A stretch of 64,000 nt of DNA from Flavobacterium sp. CFS9 (GCF_041154745.1 NZ_AP031573.1:930001-994000), one strand, 5' to 3'; positions 32,962 through 43,600 are shown, counted from the first letter of the stretch. Numbers and translations are program-made. The notes: a model not told the origin generated them from the letters alone.

Positions 32962-33864
32962 ATGACAAAAGCAATTAAAAAACAAGCCTTAGGAAGAGGA
33001 TTATCAGCGTTATTAAAAGATCCGGAAAACGACATTACATCAGTAGAAGACAAAAATGCTGACAAGGTTGTTGGAAATATCATTGAGCTTGAAATAAGTG
33101 CTATCGAAATAAATCCGTTTCAGCCCCGAAGCAATTTTAATGAAGAATCGTTACGCGAATTAGCCACTTCTATTAAAGAACTTGGTGTAATTCAACCTAT
33201 TACTGTTCGTAAATTAGATTTCAACAAATATCAGTTAATATCAGGAGAGCGTCGTTTACGCGCTTCTACTTTAGTAGGCTTAACGCATGTTCCTGCTTAT
33301 ATTCGTATTGCCAATGACAACGAATCATTGGTTATGGCCTTGGTTGAAAACATCCAGCGTCATGACTTAGACCCAATCGAGATCGCACTTTCCTACCAAC
33401 GTCTAATTGACGAAATTCAACTGACACAGGAGCAAATGAGTGAGCGTGTTGGAAAAAAACGTTCTACAATTGCCAATTATTTACGTCTTTTAAAACTGGA
33501 TCCGATCATTCAAACGGGTATTCGTGACGGTTTTATCAGTATGGGACACGGTAGAGCGATCATTAATATTGAAGACTTAGATATTCAGACTGATATCTAC
33601 CAAAAAATAGTAAGTCAGAATCTATCGGTTCGTGAAACTGAAACTCTGGTAAAAAACTATCACGAAAGTTTGAAACCAAAAGCGGAAGGAAAACCTAAAG
33701 CAGAGTCTTCTTTTGTGGTTAGAGAAACACAAAAAAATACTTTCAACGATTATTTTGGTTCGAAAGTTGATATCAAAGTCGCTGGTTCGGGTAAAGGAAA
33801 AATCACCATTCCTTTTGATTCTGAAGCCGACTTTAACAGAATAATAAAATTAATAAACGGATAG
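32962..33864 (+). CDS. parB: Chromosome partitioning protein ParB (Spo0J)
   Basis: A 300-residue CTP-dependent DNA clamp that binds parS sites. N-terminal ParA-contact segment (KKQALGRGLSALL), ParB/Srx nuclease-like domain with the CTP-binding motif GERRLRAS (~93-100) and ENIQRHDL, then the KorB-like helix-turn-helix (LTQEQMSERVGKKRSTIANYLRLL) and a C-terminal dimer region. Its stop overlaps the next start by 1 nt (TAGTG). I did not find an obvious parS (TGTTNCACGTGNAACA) in the window. Confidence 0.96.
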   Translation: MTKAIKKQALGRGLSALLKDPENDITSVEDKNADKVVGNIIELEISAIEINPFQPRSNFNEESLRELATSIKELGVIQPITVRKLDFNKYQLISGERRLRASTLVGLTHVPAYIRIANDNESLVMALVENIQRHDLDPIEIALSYQRLIDEIQLTQEQMSERVGKKRSTIANYLRLLKLDPIIQTGIRDGFISMGHGRAIINIEDLDIQTDIYQKIVSQNLSVRETETLVKNYHESLKPKAEGKPKAESSFVVRETQKNTFNDYFGSKVDIKVAGSGKGKITIPFDSEADFNRIIKLING

Positions 33865-34424
33865 TGAATAAAATTGTCCCCATAAGTCTATTGTTCTTTC
33901 TCATAGGAACCGTTTCTCTTTTTGCTCAGGTAAAAAAAGACACGGTTTTGGTTGTTAAAGACACTAGCAAATTGCAGGAAATCGATCCGCTTACACCTGC
34001 AAAAGCAGCATTCTACTCGGCAATTTTACCGGGTTTAGGTCAGGCATACAATAAAAAGTACTGGAAAATCCCTTTGGTCTACGGAGCGATTGGTACGAGT
34101 TTATACTTCTATCTTGACAATAATAAAAAATACCACAATTATCGTGACGCCTACAAACGAAGACTGGAAGGCTACAACGACGATAACTATAAATTCCTGG
34201 ACGACAGCAGACTTATTGCCGGTCAGAAATTTTATCAGCGAAACAGAGATTTATCACTATTATTTGTCGTTGGTTTTTATGCCTTAAATATTATTGATGC
34301 CAATGTTGACGCTGCACTGATTCAGTTTAACGTAAACGAAAGATTATCATTACGTCCGGAAATTTATCCTGACGCTGTAACTTTCAGACCTAATGTTGGA
34401 CTAACTTTTAACTACCACTTTTAA
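33864..34424 (+). CDS. DUF5683 exported/membrane protein
   Basis: A 186-residue protein with an N-terminal signal sequence (PISLLFFLIGTVSLFAQ), then the DUF5683 core PAKAAFYSAILPGLGQAYNKKYWKIPLVYGAIGTSLYFY and FVVGFYALNIIDANVDAAL. The GTG start overlaps the parB stop, so translation is coupled. The family is nearly always found between parB and dapB in Flavobacteriia; the function is unknown. A small AAGTAAC/GTTACTT hairpin follows the stop. Confidence 0.92.
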   Translation: MNKIVPISLLFFLIGTVSLFAQVKKDTVLVVKDTSKLQEIDPLTPAKAAFYSAILPGLGQAYNKKYWKIPLVYGAIGTSLYFYLDNNKKYHNYRDAYKRRLEGYNDDNYKFLDDSRLIAGQKFYQRNRDLSLLFVVGFYALNIIDANVDAALIQFNVNERLSLRPEIYPDAVTFRPNVGLTFNYHF

Positions 34425-34463
34425 GTAACTCCGGTTACTTGAATTTTAAAAAAAATACACGAA

Positions 34464-35165
34464 ATGAAAATTGCGCTTTTAGGATACGGAAAAATGGGTA
34501 AAGTAATCGAGCGAATTGCTTTGGAAAGAGGTCATGAAATTGTTTTGAAAAAAGACGAATTCAGTACTTACGACGGACTTTCAACAGCTGATGTTGCGAT
34601 CGATTTCAGCGTCCCTACTGCTGCCGTTGACAATATTTCCAATTGCTTTCATGCTAATGTCCCTGTGGTTTCAGGAACTACAGGATGGCTAGAACACTAT
34701 GACGAAATGATATCGCTTTGCAACGAAAAGAAAGGCGCTTTTATTTCGAGCTCTAACTTTAGTTTAGGGGTTAACATTTTCTTCGAACTGAACGAATACT
34801 TAGCCAAAATCATGTCTCAACTGGATTCGTACAAAGTTACAATGGAAGAAATTCACCATATACACAAACTGGATGCTCCAAGTGGTACGGCAATTTCCTT
34901 AGCCAAAGGAGTTATCGAAAACAGTCAATACACTAATTGGACTCTAGACGAAGCAAAAAATAACGAAATTCATATTGAAGCTAAAAGAATTGGCGAGGTA
35001 CCGGGAACTCATACTGTAACTTACGATTCCCCTGTAGACAGCATCGAATTAAAACACACTGCGCACAACCGAGAAGGGTTTGCTCTTGGAGCGGTAATCG
35101 CGGCAGAGTGGCTTGCCGGAAAAACAGGAATCTATTCTATGAAAGACGTATTAAATTTAAAATAA
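34464..35165 (+). CDS. dapB: 4-hydroxy-tetrahydrodipicolinate reductase
   Basis: A 233-residue cytoplasmic enzyme of lysine/diaminopimelate synthesis that reduces 4-hydroxy-tetrahydrodipicolinate with NAD(P)H. Visible are the nucleotide motif GYGKMGKVIE, the cofactor-contact GTTGW, the SSNFSLGVNIFFELN segment and the active-site block EIHHIHKLDAPSGTA containing the catalytic His pair and Lys. Slightly shorter than the E. coli enzyme, as usual in Bacteroidota. Sits in the par/lepB block. Confidence 0.96.
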   Translation: MKIALLGYGKMGKVIERIALERGHEIVLKKDEFSTYDGLSTADVAIDFSVPTAAVDNISNCFHANVPVVSGTTGWLEHYDEMISLCNEKKGAFISSSNFSLGVNIFFELNEYLAKIMSQLDSYKVTMEEIHHIHKLDAPSGTAISLAKGVIENSQYTNWTLDEAKNNEIHIEAKRIGEVPGTHTVTYDSPVDSIELKHTAHNREGFALGAVIAAEWLAGKTGIYSMKDVLNLK

Positions 35166-35231
35166 ACAGTTATAAAGGTTTAGGCCCTATTTCGAATTAA
35201 ATCCTGAATCTAAAACTTTAAATAAAATATT

Positions 35232-36785
35232 ATGACACTATATCTTTGGTTTGTATTTTTCTTAGCCGTTCAGGTTATTCATTTTATCGGAACCTGGAAA
35301 TTATATCAGGCTGCCGGAAGAAAAAGCTGGGAAGCTGCAATTCCGGTATACAATTCAATCGTTTTAATGAAAATAATCAGCCGACCAACCTGGTGGACTT
35401 TGTTACTTTTCATTCCTATTATTAATCTGATTATGTTTCCGGTTGTATGGGTAGAAACTTTAAGAACGTTTGGCAAAAAAACAACTTTAGATACTCTTTT
35501 AGGTATTTTTACTTTAGGTTTCTACATCTATTATGTTAGCTATACTCAAAAATTAGTATACAATGCTGACAGAAAATTAACTTCTGAAAATAAAGCGGGA
35601 GACACTCTAAGTTCTTTACTTTTTGCAGTTATTGTGGCAACATTGGTACACACATATTTAGTACAGCCTTATACAATTCCTACTTCTTCTTTAGAAAAAT
35701 CTTTATTGATTGGAGATTTCCTATTTGTAAGCAAAGTAAATTATGGCCCAAGAGTCCCTATGACCACGGTTGCATTACCAATGGTACATGACTCTATTCC
35801 ATTTGTAAAACAAAGATCGTATTTGAAATGGCCCCAATTGCCTTATTTCAGATTGCCTGCTTTAGAAAAAATCAAACGAACTGATATTGTCGTTTTCAAC
35901 TGGCCGGTAGATACGGTTCACTATTTTTACGAACCAAAAGGAAGACCGGGTGTTATCAAACCAATTGATAAAAAATCAAATTATGTAAAAAGATGCGTAG
36001 GTATTCCCGGAGACAGCTTATCGATTAAAGACGGATTTGTTTTCATTAATGGAAAGAAATTAGTTTTACCGGAAAGAGCAAAACCACAATACTCCTATTC
36101 AGTAGCCATAGACCCAAAAATTCCTATTGATTTTGAATCTTTGGTAAGAGAACTTGATATTACGGACGGAGCAGGATTTAAAAGTGAAAAAAGAGACACT
36201 CTTTATTTCAGAGCTTTGACTGAAGCCAGTGCAGAACGTTTGAAAAACACTCCTGGTATTACTGCCGTTACAAGAGAAATTGACCACGGAAATGACAACG
36301 CTATTTTCCCGCACATCAACAAATGGAATCAGGATAATTTTGGTCCGATTTATATTCCGGAAGCAGGAAAAACAGTTGCTTTAACCAATGAATCATTACC
36401 ATTTTACAAAGACATTATCACCACTTACGAAGGAAACACTTTACAGCTGGATGGTTCTAAATTCTTAATCAATGGTAAACCCGCTACAACTTATACTTTT
36501 AAGCAGAATTACTATTGGATGATGGGAGACAACCGTCACAACTCTGAAGACAGCCGCTACTGGGGCTACGTTCCTGAAAATCACATCGTAGGAAAACCGG
36601 TTTTCATCTGGATGAGCTGGGATACCAACGGTAAAGGAATCAACAAAATTCGTTGGAGCAGAGTTTTCACTACCGTTGATGGTGAAGGACAACCTCAATC
36701 TTACTTTAAATACTTCTTATTTATTCTTGCAGCATACTTTGTTGGAGAATATTTCTGGAAAAAAAGAAAACAAAACAAAGCATAA
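35232..36785 (+). CDS. lepB: Signal peptidase I
   Basis: A 517-residue inner-membrane protease that removes Sec signal peptides. Residues 1-115 form a membrane region with extra helices (YLWFVFFLAVQVIHFIG; WWTLLLFIPIINLIMFPVVW). Catalytic Ser lies in YTIPTSSLEKSLLIGD, catalytic Lys in YVKRCVGIPGDSLSI, and box E is MMGDNRHNSEDSRYWGYVP. A large insert (~285-425) separates boxes D and E, making it much longer than the E. coli enzyme; this is typical of Bacteroidota. A last helix is at the C-terminus, followed by KKRKQNKA. Confidence 0.95.
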   Translation: MTLYLWFVFFLAVQVIHFIGTWKLYQAAGRKSWEAAIPVYNSIVLMKIISRPTWWTLLLFIPIINLIMFPVVWVETLRTFGKKTTLDTLLGIFTLGFYIYYVSYTQKLVYNADRKLTSENKAGDTLSSLLFAVIVATLVHTYLVQPYTIPTSSLEKSLLIGDFLFVSKVNYGPRVPMTTVALPMVHDSIPFVKQRSYLKWPQLPYFRLPALEKIKRTDIVVFNWPVDTVHYFYEPKGRPGVIKPIDKKSNYVKRCVGIPGDSLSIKDGFVFINGKKLVLPERAKPQYSYSVAIDPKIPIDFESLVRELDITDGAGFKSEKRDTLYFRALTEASAERLKNTPGITAVTREIDHGNDNAIFPHINKWNQDNFGPIYIPEAGKTVALTNESLPFYKDIITTYEGNTLQLDGSKFLINGKPATTYTFKQNYYWMMGDNRHNSEDSRYWGYVPENHIVGKPVFIWMSWDTNGKGINKIRWSRVFTTVDGEGQPQSYFKYFLFILAAYFVGEYFWKKRKQNKA

Positions 36786-36803
36786 ATAAAAAAAGTTATT
36801 TTT

Positions 36804-36858
36804 GTTTCAGGTTTCAAGTTTCAGGTTCATTCACAACCTGAAACTTGAAACCTGAAAC
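36804..36858. repeat. Perfect 24-bp inverted repeat between lepB and the WbqC gene
   Basis: Arms 36804-36827 and 36835-36858 are perfectly complementary around loop CATTCAC. Each arm is itself built of repeated GTTTCAGGT/TTTCA(A/G)G units. Could act as a bidirectional or processing hairpin. Confidence 0.75.
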
Positions 36859-36875
36859 TTTTAAAGCAATTAAAG

Positions 36876-37493
36876 ATGAACTCTCTATTACTTCCTACTT
36901 ATTTTCCATCGATCAGCCACTTTGCAGTTATGGCACAATCTGAAAATATTACTTTTGAGATGGAAGATAATTTTCAGAAACAAACCAACAGAAACCGTAC
37001 ATACATTTATAGTCCGAACGGAATTCAGTTATTAAATATCCCCGTTAAACATTCGAAATCAGGTCATCAGAAAACCAAGGATGTTATCATCGAAAATGAA
37101 TTTGACTGGCAAAAACAGCATTTCAAATCGCTGGAAGCTGCCTACAGAAGCTCTCCTTTTTTTGAGTTTTTTGAAGATGACATCTACCCGATTTTTGAAA
37201 AGCAATACACTTTTTTAATGGATTTGAATCTGGAAGTTCTGGACATCACCACTAAGTGTTTGCGTATGAAATTAGAATTTGGCAAAACCACAGAGTATTT
37301 CCATGAAGTAGAAAATATCTCCGATTTCAGAATTTTGGCTAACGGAAAAAAAGACCTCAATTCGTTTGAAAAATACACTCAGGTTTTTGACGACAAACAT
37401 GGCTTTATCAACAATTTAAGTGTTTTGGATTTGCTTTTTAATGAGGGGAAATTTGCTATGGATTATTTGAAAACACAAAAATTACTGGTTTAA
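36876..37493 (+). CDS. WbqC family protein
   Basis: A 205-residue cytoplasmic protein of the WbqC family (PF08889-type), found with surface polysaccharide genes elsewhere. It opens with LLLPTYFPSISHFAVMAQ, equivalent to the family's YxPxxxYFxxI motif, and contains NRTYIYSPNGIQLLNIPVK and the conserved DWQKQHFKSLEAAYRSSPFFEFF. The family has been linked to amino-sugar N-modification by context, not firmly. In Flavobacteriia it regularly follows lepB. Last gene of the block. Confidence 0.9.
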   Translation: MNSLLLPTYFPSISHFAVMAQSENITFEMEDNFQKQTNRNRTYIYSPNGIQLLNIPVKHSKSGHQKTKDVIIENEFDWQKQHFKSLEAAYRSSPFFEFFEDDIYPIFEKQYTFLMDLNLEVLDITTKCLRMKLEFGKTTEYFHEVENISDFRILANGKKDLNSFEKYTQVFDDKHGFINNLSVLDLLFNEGKFAMDYLKTQKLLV

Positions 37494-37495
37494 AG

Positions 37496-37861
37496 CTTAA
37501 CCGCAAAGCACGCAAGGTTTTACGCAAAGTTCGCAAAGTTTATTTATTATAGCTTTGCGAACTTTGCGTTTGTACAGCATCTAAAATTAAAAATCCTGAC
37601 GTACTCCTTGTGATAAACTTAACCGCAAAGCACGCAAGGGTTTACACAAAGTTCGCAGAGTTTATTATCATAGCTTTGCAAACTTTGCGTTTGTAAAGCG
37701 TCTAAAATTAAAAATCCTGGCGTACTCCTTGTGATAAACTTAACCGCAAAGCACGCAAGGGTTTATGCAAAGTTCGCAGAGTTTATCTACATAGCTTTGC
37801 GAACTTTGCGTTTGTACAGCATCTAAAATTAAAAATCCTGGCGTACTTTGCGGTTAAACTA
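37496..37861. repeat. Three tandem 122-bp palindromic repeats
   Basis: Units start at 37496, 37618 and 37739 (CTTAACCGCAAAGCACGCAAG). Each contains a long stem CGCAAAGTTCGC(A)AAG...CTTTGCGAACTTTGCG and the array ends with CTTTGCGGTTAA, the complement of its beginning. A diverged relative is at 59582-59745. No ORF inside; fills the whole gap between the WbqC and S28/S37 genes. Confidence 0.85.
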
Positions 37862-37890
37862 ACAAGAACGCCCCATCACAACTTTTCTTT

Positions 37891-39201
37891 TTAATTTATT
37901 TCAGCTTTATCATTAGGTGTTTTTAAATCGAGCCATCTTGACAATGTTTCCATGATTCGCTTCTTATCGCTCTCCGGAAAATCTTTTACTCTCGTAGTAT
38001 GACTTCCTCCAGGGAGAACCATTTTTAACGCATCCAATTTGGAATCAGGTGCTGGAGCACAAGAATACCAGGTGTCATAACCACCGTAGATGTACAAAAT
38101 TTTGCTTCCTTTGTTTTCTACATATTTTCGCACTTCTTTGATGTATTTTGGATTGTATTTGATCACTACTCCTTTAGGCGCAAATCGATCATTGGAAGTA
38201 CTTTTTACCACTTGAAGCAAATCGGCAACCGGAGAAAAATCAAAACCATAGTATCCCAATTCTTTTAAATGCTGGTAATAAGACGGCAGATAATGAAAAT
38301 ACATCTTATCATTATAAGTTCTCACACCTGAAACCTCATCCAAATAAGCAAACAATTCTTTCGGGCTTGCCGTTACTGCCGGGATAGCCTCGCATTTCCC
38401 TCCCCATTGCCAGAAAGAAAAAGGGAATTCTAAAACCGCATATTCTAATGCTTCAGCAAGAGGCACTTCTGTAAAAGTCATTTTCTTCTCTTCTGCATAT
38501 TGTTTGAACTCCTTTAAAACAGCTACTCTGTTTTCTAAAACCGCTCTCTGAAAGGCTGTAATTTTATCCCTGCATTCTGCCGTCCCCACTATTTTAGTAT
38601 GCTCTACTGTTCGGGGATCTTCCTGCGTATTAATTAGCGGAGCAACATAAGGCATGGCCACATCAACATCATTTGGATATTTTGATTTGTAAATCAAAGC
38701 TGTTTCTCCGCCTTTGCTTATTCCGGTCGAAATCCATTTTCCGGTGTACAGCTGTTTCAGTTTTGTCACAAGATCATGGTAATCCGCAATGGCCTGATCA
38801 TTTGTTAAATATTCCCATGGAAGCGGTTCCGGTCGTGACTTTCCGTAGAATCGGTATTCGACTGCAATCTGATTTGCGTTTAACAATTTACTCACCTCGC
38901 TTTTGATATTATTGGTATTGTAACCATGAGTTTCAATCACCGTAGGATTATTAAAATTCAGATGCGAGAGGTAAACATAATGCTTGAAAGTTCCTTTCTG
39001 CGGGTTTTTATGATCTAAAGGTTCGTCTAAAATCAATTGATAGGATTCTGCATAACCTTCTAAATTTTCTATTGTAGTGATTTCGGCTTTCGGAAACAAT
39101 ACCGTGAGCTTCTGGTACAAATCTGATTTACCCTGTGCTGATACAAAATACGAACTCAGAACAACCCCCAGAACCAATACTAAACGCTGTATACTTTTCA
39201 T
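37891..39201 (-). CDS. S28/S37-type prolyl serine peptidase, exported
   Basis: A 436-residue exported serine peptidase (signal peptide ends VSAQG) of the S28/S37 group (PS-10 tripeptidyl aminopeptidase-like), alpha/beta-hydrolases that favour proline near the cut. Visible are VIETHGYN, VEYRFYGKSRPEP, the nucleophile elbow STGISKGGETAL (Ser162), the acid loop YIYGGYDTWYSCAP and the histidine PGGSHTTRV. The motif AGGGTAATATA on its strand lies 59 bp upstream, shared with susC and the hydroxyproline operon. It probably frees proline-containing tripeptides from larger peptides in the periplasm. Confidence 0.85.
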   Translation of the reverse strand: MKSIQRLVLVLGVVLSSYFVSAQGKSDLYQKLTVLFPKAEITTIENLEGYAESYQLILDEPLDHKNPQKGTFKHYVYLSHLNFNNPTVIETHGYNTNNIKSEVSKLLNANQIAVEYRFYGKSRPEPLPWEYLTNDQAIADYHDLVTKLKQLYTGKWISTGISKGGETALIYKSKYPNDVDVAMPYVAPLINTQEDPRTVEHTKIVGTAECRDKITAFQRAVLENRVAVLKEFKQYAEEKKMTFTEVPLAEALEYAVLEFPFSFWQWGGKCEAIPAVTASPKELFAYLDEVSGVRTYNDKMYFHYLPSYYQHLKELGYYGFDFSPVADLLQVVKSTSNDRFAPKGVVIKYNPKYIKEVRKYVENKGSKILYIYGGYDTWYSCAPAPDSKLDALKMVLPGGSHTTRVKDFPESDKKRIMETLSRWLDLKTPNDKAEIN

Positions 39202-39253
39202 TTTTTAAGTTTTAATTGATCTTTTAAAAATACAGGCATTGCAATCCAAAATC

Positions 39254-39270
39254 CAATAGTATATTACCCT
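39254..39270. promoter_or_regulatory. Shared motif site 1 (S28/S37 peptidase / M24 peptidase)
   Basis: CAATAGTATATTACCCT on plus, read AGGGTAATATACTATTG toward the S28/S37 gene. The 11-bp core is identical at 49692-49702 and 58619-58629; the 17-bp version differs from site 3 by one base. The motif on the minus strand ends 53-58 bp from the S28/S37 ATG and 111 bp from the M24 ATG. Confidence 0.65.
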
Positions 39271-39380
39271 TAAATTATTCTATTTTATCTACTTTAAGTT
39301 AAAATAACACTATCCCAAAATATTGGCTTATTTTTAATCCAGAAAAACAACAAAAAACTATTAACCTTAAAACAACAAAT

Positions 39381-40601
39381 ATGACCATTGGAGTTGGCGG
39401 ATCTAACGCAATTGCAGAATTAGAAAAAATACAAAACATGACCCTGAATGTAAAGCCCATTCAGCCGGAGGAATATCAAATGCGTATTCAGAAGGCAGTG
39501 TCGCTTATGAAAACAGCAGGATTTAAGTCCTTATTCGTGAACGCAGGAACCAATTTATACTACTTCACCGGAACTAAATGGAATCCTTCTGAAAGAATGG
39601 TTGGCGCCTTACTATTTGAAGACGGCAGTCTGGAATATATTGTTCCAAAATTTGAAGAAGGTACTTTCAGAAAATTCATGAAAATTGAAGGCCATTTGAA
39701 TTGCTGGGAGGAACATGAATCGCCTTCTGTTTTATTTGGAAAAATACTTCAGGAGAAAGGTGTCAATAGCGGTAAAATTGCACTGGACGAATCTGCGGGT
39801 TATTTTTTAGCAGATGCTATTGTAAAAGCCAATCCAAATTATGAATTCGAAAATTCTCAATCCGTTACAACCGGTTGTCGTATACAGAAGTCAGCAAATG
39901 AAATTGCCATCATCCAACAAGCCAAAGAAATTACAATGGTGGTTCAGCGTGCCGCAGCACGTATTTTGTATCCGGGTATAAAAGCCGAAACGGTTGTCGA
40001 TTTCATCAATCAGGCACATATTAAAGCGGGAATTTCTTCGGGATCTTACTTTTGTATTGTACTCTTTGCCGATGACTCTCAATATCCACATGGGGTTACC
40101 ACTCCTCAGGATTTAAAAGATAATGATGTTGTACTTATTGACACTGGCTGTCGTCTTGAAGGCTATCTGTCCGATATCACCCGAACTTATGTGTACGGAA
40201 CTCCAACGGAAGCACACATCAAAATCTGGAATTTAGAAAAGGCTGCACAAAAAGCCGCTTTTGACGCTGCACAACTAGGAGCAACTTGTGGTTCTGTCGA
40301 TGATGCCGCACGCAAAGTAATTGCAGCAGGCGGTTTGAGTGCCGATTACGAATTGCCGGGCTTACCTCATCGCGTTGGCCACGGAACGGGACTGGATATT
40401 CACGAACACCCCTATTTAGTAAGAGGCAATCCTACTATTCTGCAAGAAGGAATGGTGGTTAGTAACGAACCTATGCTTTGTATTCCGGGTCAATTTGGAA
40501 TTCGTCATGAAGATCATTTTTACATGACGGCTGAAGGTCCAAAATGGTTCACGACTCCAATGCACAGTATTGACAATCCATTTGGCATTGACGTCAATTA
40601 A
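39381..40601 (+). CDS. M24 family Xaa-Pro peptidase
   Basis: A 406-residue cytoplasmic metallopeptidase of family M24 (creatinase/prolidase/aminopeptidase P fold). The N-terminal domain (~1-160) is creatinase-like (LFVNAGTNLYYFTGTKWNPSERM). The C-terminal pita-bread domain has all five metal ligands: Asp in LIDTGCRLEGYLSDITRTY (two Asp), His in LPHRVGHGTGLDIHEHP, Glu in VVSNEPMLCIPG and Glu in FGIRHEDHFYMT. It should hydrolyse Xaa-Pro bonds. It is divergent from the S28/S37 gene, with a shared regulatory motif between them, so it may join the proline-peptide pathway. Confidence 0.92.
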   Translation: MTIGVGGSNAIAELEKIQNMTLNVKPIQPEEYQMRIQKAVSLMKTAGFKSLFVNAGTNLYYFTGTKWNPSERMVGALLFEDGSLEYIVPKFEEGTFRKFMKIEGHLNCWEEHESPSVLFGKILQEKGVNSGKIALDESAGYFLADAIVKANPNYEFENSQSVTTGCRIQKSANEIAIIQQAKEITMVVQRAAARILYPGIKAETVVDFINQAHIKAGISSGSYFCIVLFADDSQYPHGVTTPQDLKDNDVVLIDTGCRLEGYLSDITRTYVYGTPTEAHIKIWNLEKAAQKAAFDAAQLGATCGSVDDAARKVIAAGGLSADYELPGLPHRVGHGTGLDIHEHPYLVRGNPTILQEGMVVSNEPMLCIPGQFGIRHEDHFYMTAEGPKWFTTPMHSIDNPFGIDVN

Positions 40602-40627
40602 ACTGAATTTAATTTTAAAAGCATAAA

Positions 40628-40655
40628 AAAAGGGAAACAATATCGTTTCCCTTTT
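40628..40655. terminator. Bidirectional terminator
   Basis: AAAAGGGAAAC and GTTTCCCTTTT form an 11-bp stem with a 6-nt loop between convergent genes. Confidence 0.85.
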
Positions 40656-40676
40656 CTTCTTTACAAACCAAATTAT

Positions 40677-43600
40677 TTATTTAACCAATAACTTTTTCGT
40701 ATCTGTGAAGCTTCCATCTGTAGCTACCACTATATAAACTCCTTTTCTAAGACGGTTTACCGGATAAGAAACTGTGTTTTTTACAACATCAACAACATTT
40801 CCTGTAGTGTCGTAGATGGTGATTTTAATATCCGTCAGGTTTAAATTAGCGAAGTTAAAATTAACCACATCTGAAGCCGGATTAGGATACATCGTAAATG
40901 ATTTCGTAAAATCAGTCTGATCTGCTCCTGCACTTCCATTTTGCAAATCAATAGTCAACGGAGCGCTCCAGTTACTTGTGTCAGTTGCATTTTTCGCTCT
41001 AACTCTAAACTGATAAACCGTTTGCGTACCTTGTTTCGGAATCCATAAATAATAAGTCGTTGAAGTTCCGAAAGTGGTCCAGCCTGTAGTAGCATTGTTC
41101 AACTGTACTTCATAACTTGTTGCATTCGCCACTGTGCCCCATGAAGCATAAAATCCTGATGAATATACTCCTGAATTTCCAATATTTGTCGGTGTTGGCA
41201 AAGTTGTCGGATTAGGTGCTGTACCCGCAACAACTGTATAATCTTCTACATCACCATCTCCAATGTTTCCACAAGCTGATGGGTTCGAATAATATTTCAT
41301 TACAATACGCATTCTGGTTGTTCCGGTAAATGCAACTGGCGTAAAACTGCCTGTCGCTGTTCCGGTAGAAGAGATTCCGTCAATCACTTTTTCAGAAGCA
41401 TCAAAAACATTGTTTTTATTGTAATCGATCCAAACTCCCCAATATTCTAAATAAGATCCGCCTGAAAAACCTGCCGCCAGACTAACACTTGTAGCTGTAC
41501 CCGGAGTTACGGTTATAGTTTTAGAAGTAAGGTTCGCATAACCGCCTGCATCTTTACCGGATGTATTGGTAAAACTTCCAATAGTTACTGAATTGATGTA
41601 TTCGTAATTATTATTCCCCTGAGCAGTACAATACGCTGATCCTGCCGTAAGAGTGGCTGTAACCTCATTAGAATAGGCTGAGTAAATACTATTTGCTTTT
41701 GCACGTACTCTGTATTTATAAGTACTTCCGGCTGTCAAACCTGTGTTGGTATAAGTAACTGCTGTACTTGCTAATGTTGTAATCTCGGCAAAAACGTTAT
41801 CAGCTCCTGCTCTTTCTACTACAATGTTTGTCGCATTAGTTGCGTTGTTTACCCATGTCAATTGTGCTTGCAAACTGGTGTTGTTCACTGTAGCTGTCAG
41901 ACTTGTAGGTGCCAAAACGGTTACAGATGCCTGAGTTCCGGCCTGAATGGATTCGTTTGGCTTTGTATTGTAAGCATAGTCCAAAACGGAATAACCAACT
42001 CCACCTGCTTCTACTTTAACATGCATCCACCCGTAGCAAGTACGCCCTCTGCTTTTATATTCAAAACCGATATAACCTGTTTGATTGTCCCAAGCTGTAT
42101 AACTTGCCGTTCTTAAATCTAACTGATCCGGATATGCCGCTCCAGGGGTTACAAAATTACTTGAGGCACCAATTGTAGTTCCCTCTGTAATTAAACTAAT
42201 GTTACGTGTACCTGCAGGTCCAACCAGTCTTTTGCCATAAGTTTCTACTTTTAAAGCTGCAGCAGCAAACTGCCACGCTCCATACTCCGTATTGTCTCCG
42301 ATTCCTAAATCAAAATATTGCCAGGTTTGGACTGCTGAAGCTACATAATCAGGATTGTTTACATAGAAAACTCCATAAGGTGCATCAAATTTCAAATTGA
42401 TTGTTTTTGATGCCATATCAAGAGTTGCAATTCCTCCTGTGATTGCAGCATCTTTGAAGGTAATCGTCACAGCAGCATCATTTGCAGGAAGATGTGCGGT
42501 TGCTTTTCCGGTAAAGGAAACCACTACTTTATTATTTCCCTGAAGTGTCAATACAGCTGTTAATCCCGAAGGAACTCCTGTAATCGTATAATCAGTTCCC
42601 GCAGTTAAGGTTCCTGTGCTTTTCGTAAAAGTTCCGTTGTTAGTCGATAACGAAATTGTACTGGTAGTAGTAACACCACCGTCATTTGCCTCTGCTTCAT
42701 AGAGTATACTTTCTGATAAAACAACGGCCGTTTTGTTAGTTACACCGGTATAAATAGGTGCATTAGGTTGTGTATTATAGGCATATTCAGAAATGGTGTA
42801 ACCGTCTCCATTTGCCGCAACACTTATTTTGAACCAGCCATAGCAAGGCAATCCATCGATTTTGTATTCAAAACCTACATATCCGGATTTTCCATCCCAG
42901 GCGGTATAACTCGCAGTTCTAAGATCTAATTGATTTGGGTATGCTCCCGGAACGGTCATATTACTTGTCGGACCAACTGCAGTGTTTTGAGCTAATAAGG
43001 TAATGTTTCGGCTGCCGCTCTCGCAAGTTAATCTTTTGCCGTACGTTTCAATTTTTAATGCATTAGCTGCATAACGCCACCCTCCGAATGAAGTGTCGTC
43101 TCCTTTTGCAATATCAAAAAACTTCCATGTCAAATTTGAAGAGATGTTAATATCCGGCATGTCTACAAAGAAGATTCCATAAGGATCTGTAAATCTTAAA
43201 TTGTAAAACAGAGCAGTACAAGACAATCCTGTGGTTCCTCCTGTAAATGCCGCAGGCAAGAATGTAATTCCGGCAGTTGTATTTTGCGCTGCCGCATGAT
43301 TTGTTGCTTTTCCTGAAAGTGTTACCGTCACCTGACCATTTGAATTTACAGTAACAACTGGTGTGATTCCGGCTGGAAAAGTATGTGTAAAATGGGTTCC
43401 TGCTGCTAAAGTTCCTGAACTTAGTGCAAAAGTTTTTCCTCCGCTTAAGGTTACCACTGAGGCTGTATCGAAAGATCCATCATTAATAACAGCTTCTTTA
43501 AAAGTAGTTCCGGTTGCCACTAAACTGCTTTCCGTTGTGTTCACTCCGGTATCAATTAAGTTTTGTGGCTGCCAGAGTGTTATTCTTGCCGGATGCTGTA

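Noticed and set aside
32189..33864. ParA/ParB as evidence for a plasmid
   Set aside because: The short Soj type, followed by DUF5683, dapB and lepB, is the chromosomal arrangement of Flavobacteriia.
37496..37861. CRISPR array
   Set aside because: The units are 121-123 bp, nearly identical throughout, and palindromic; there are no short repeats with unique spacers and no cas genes.
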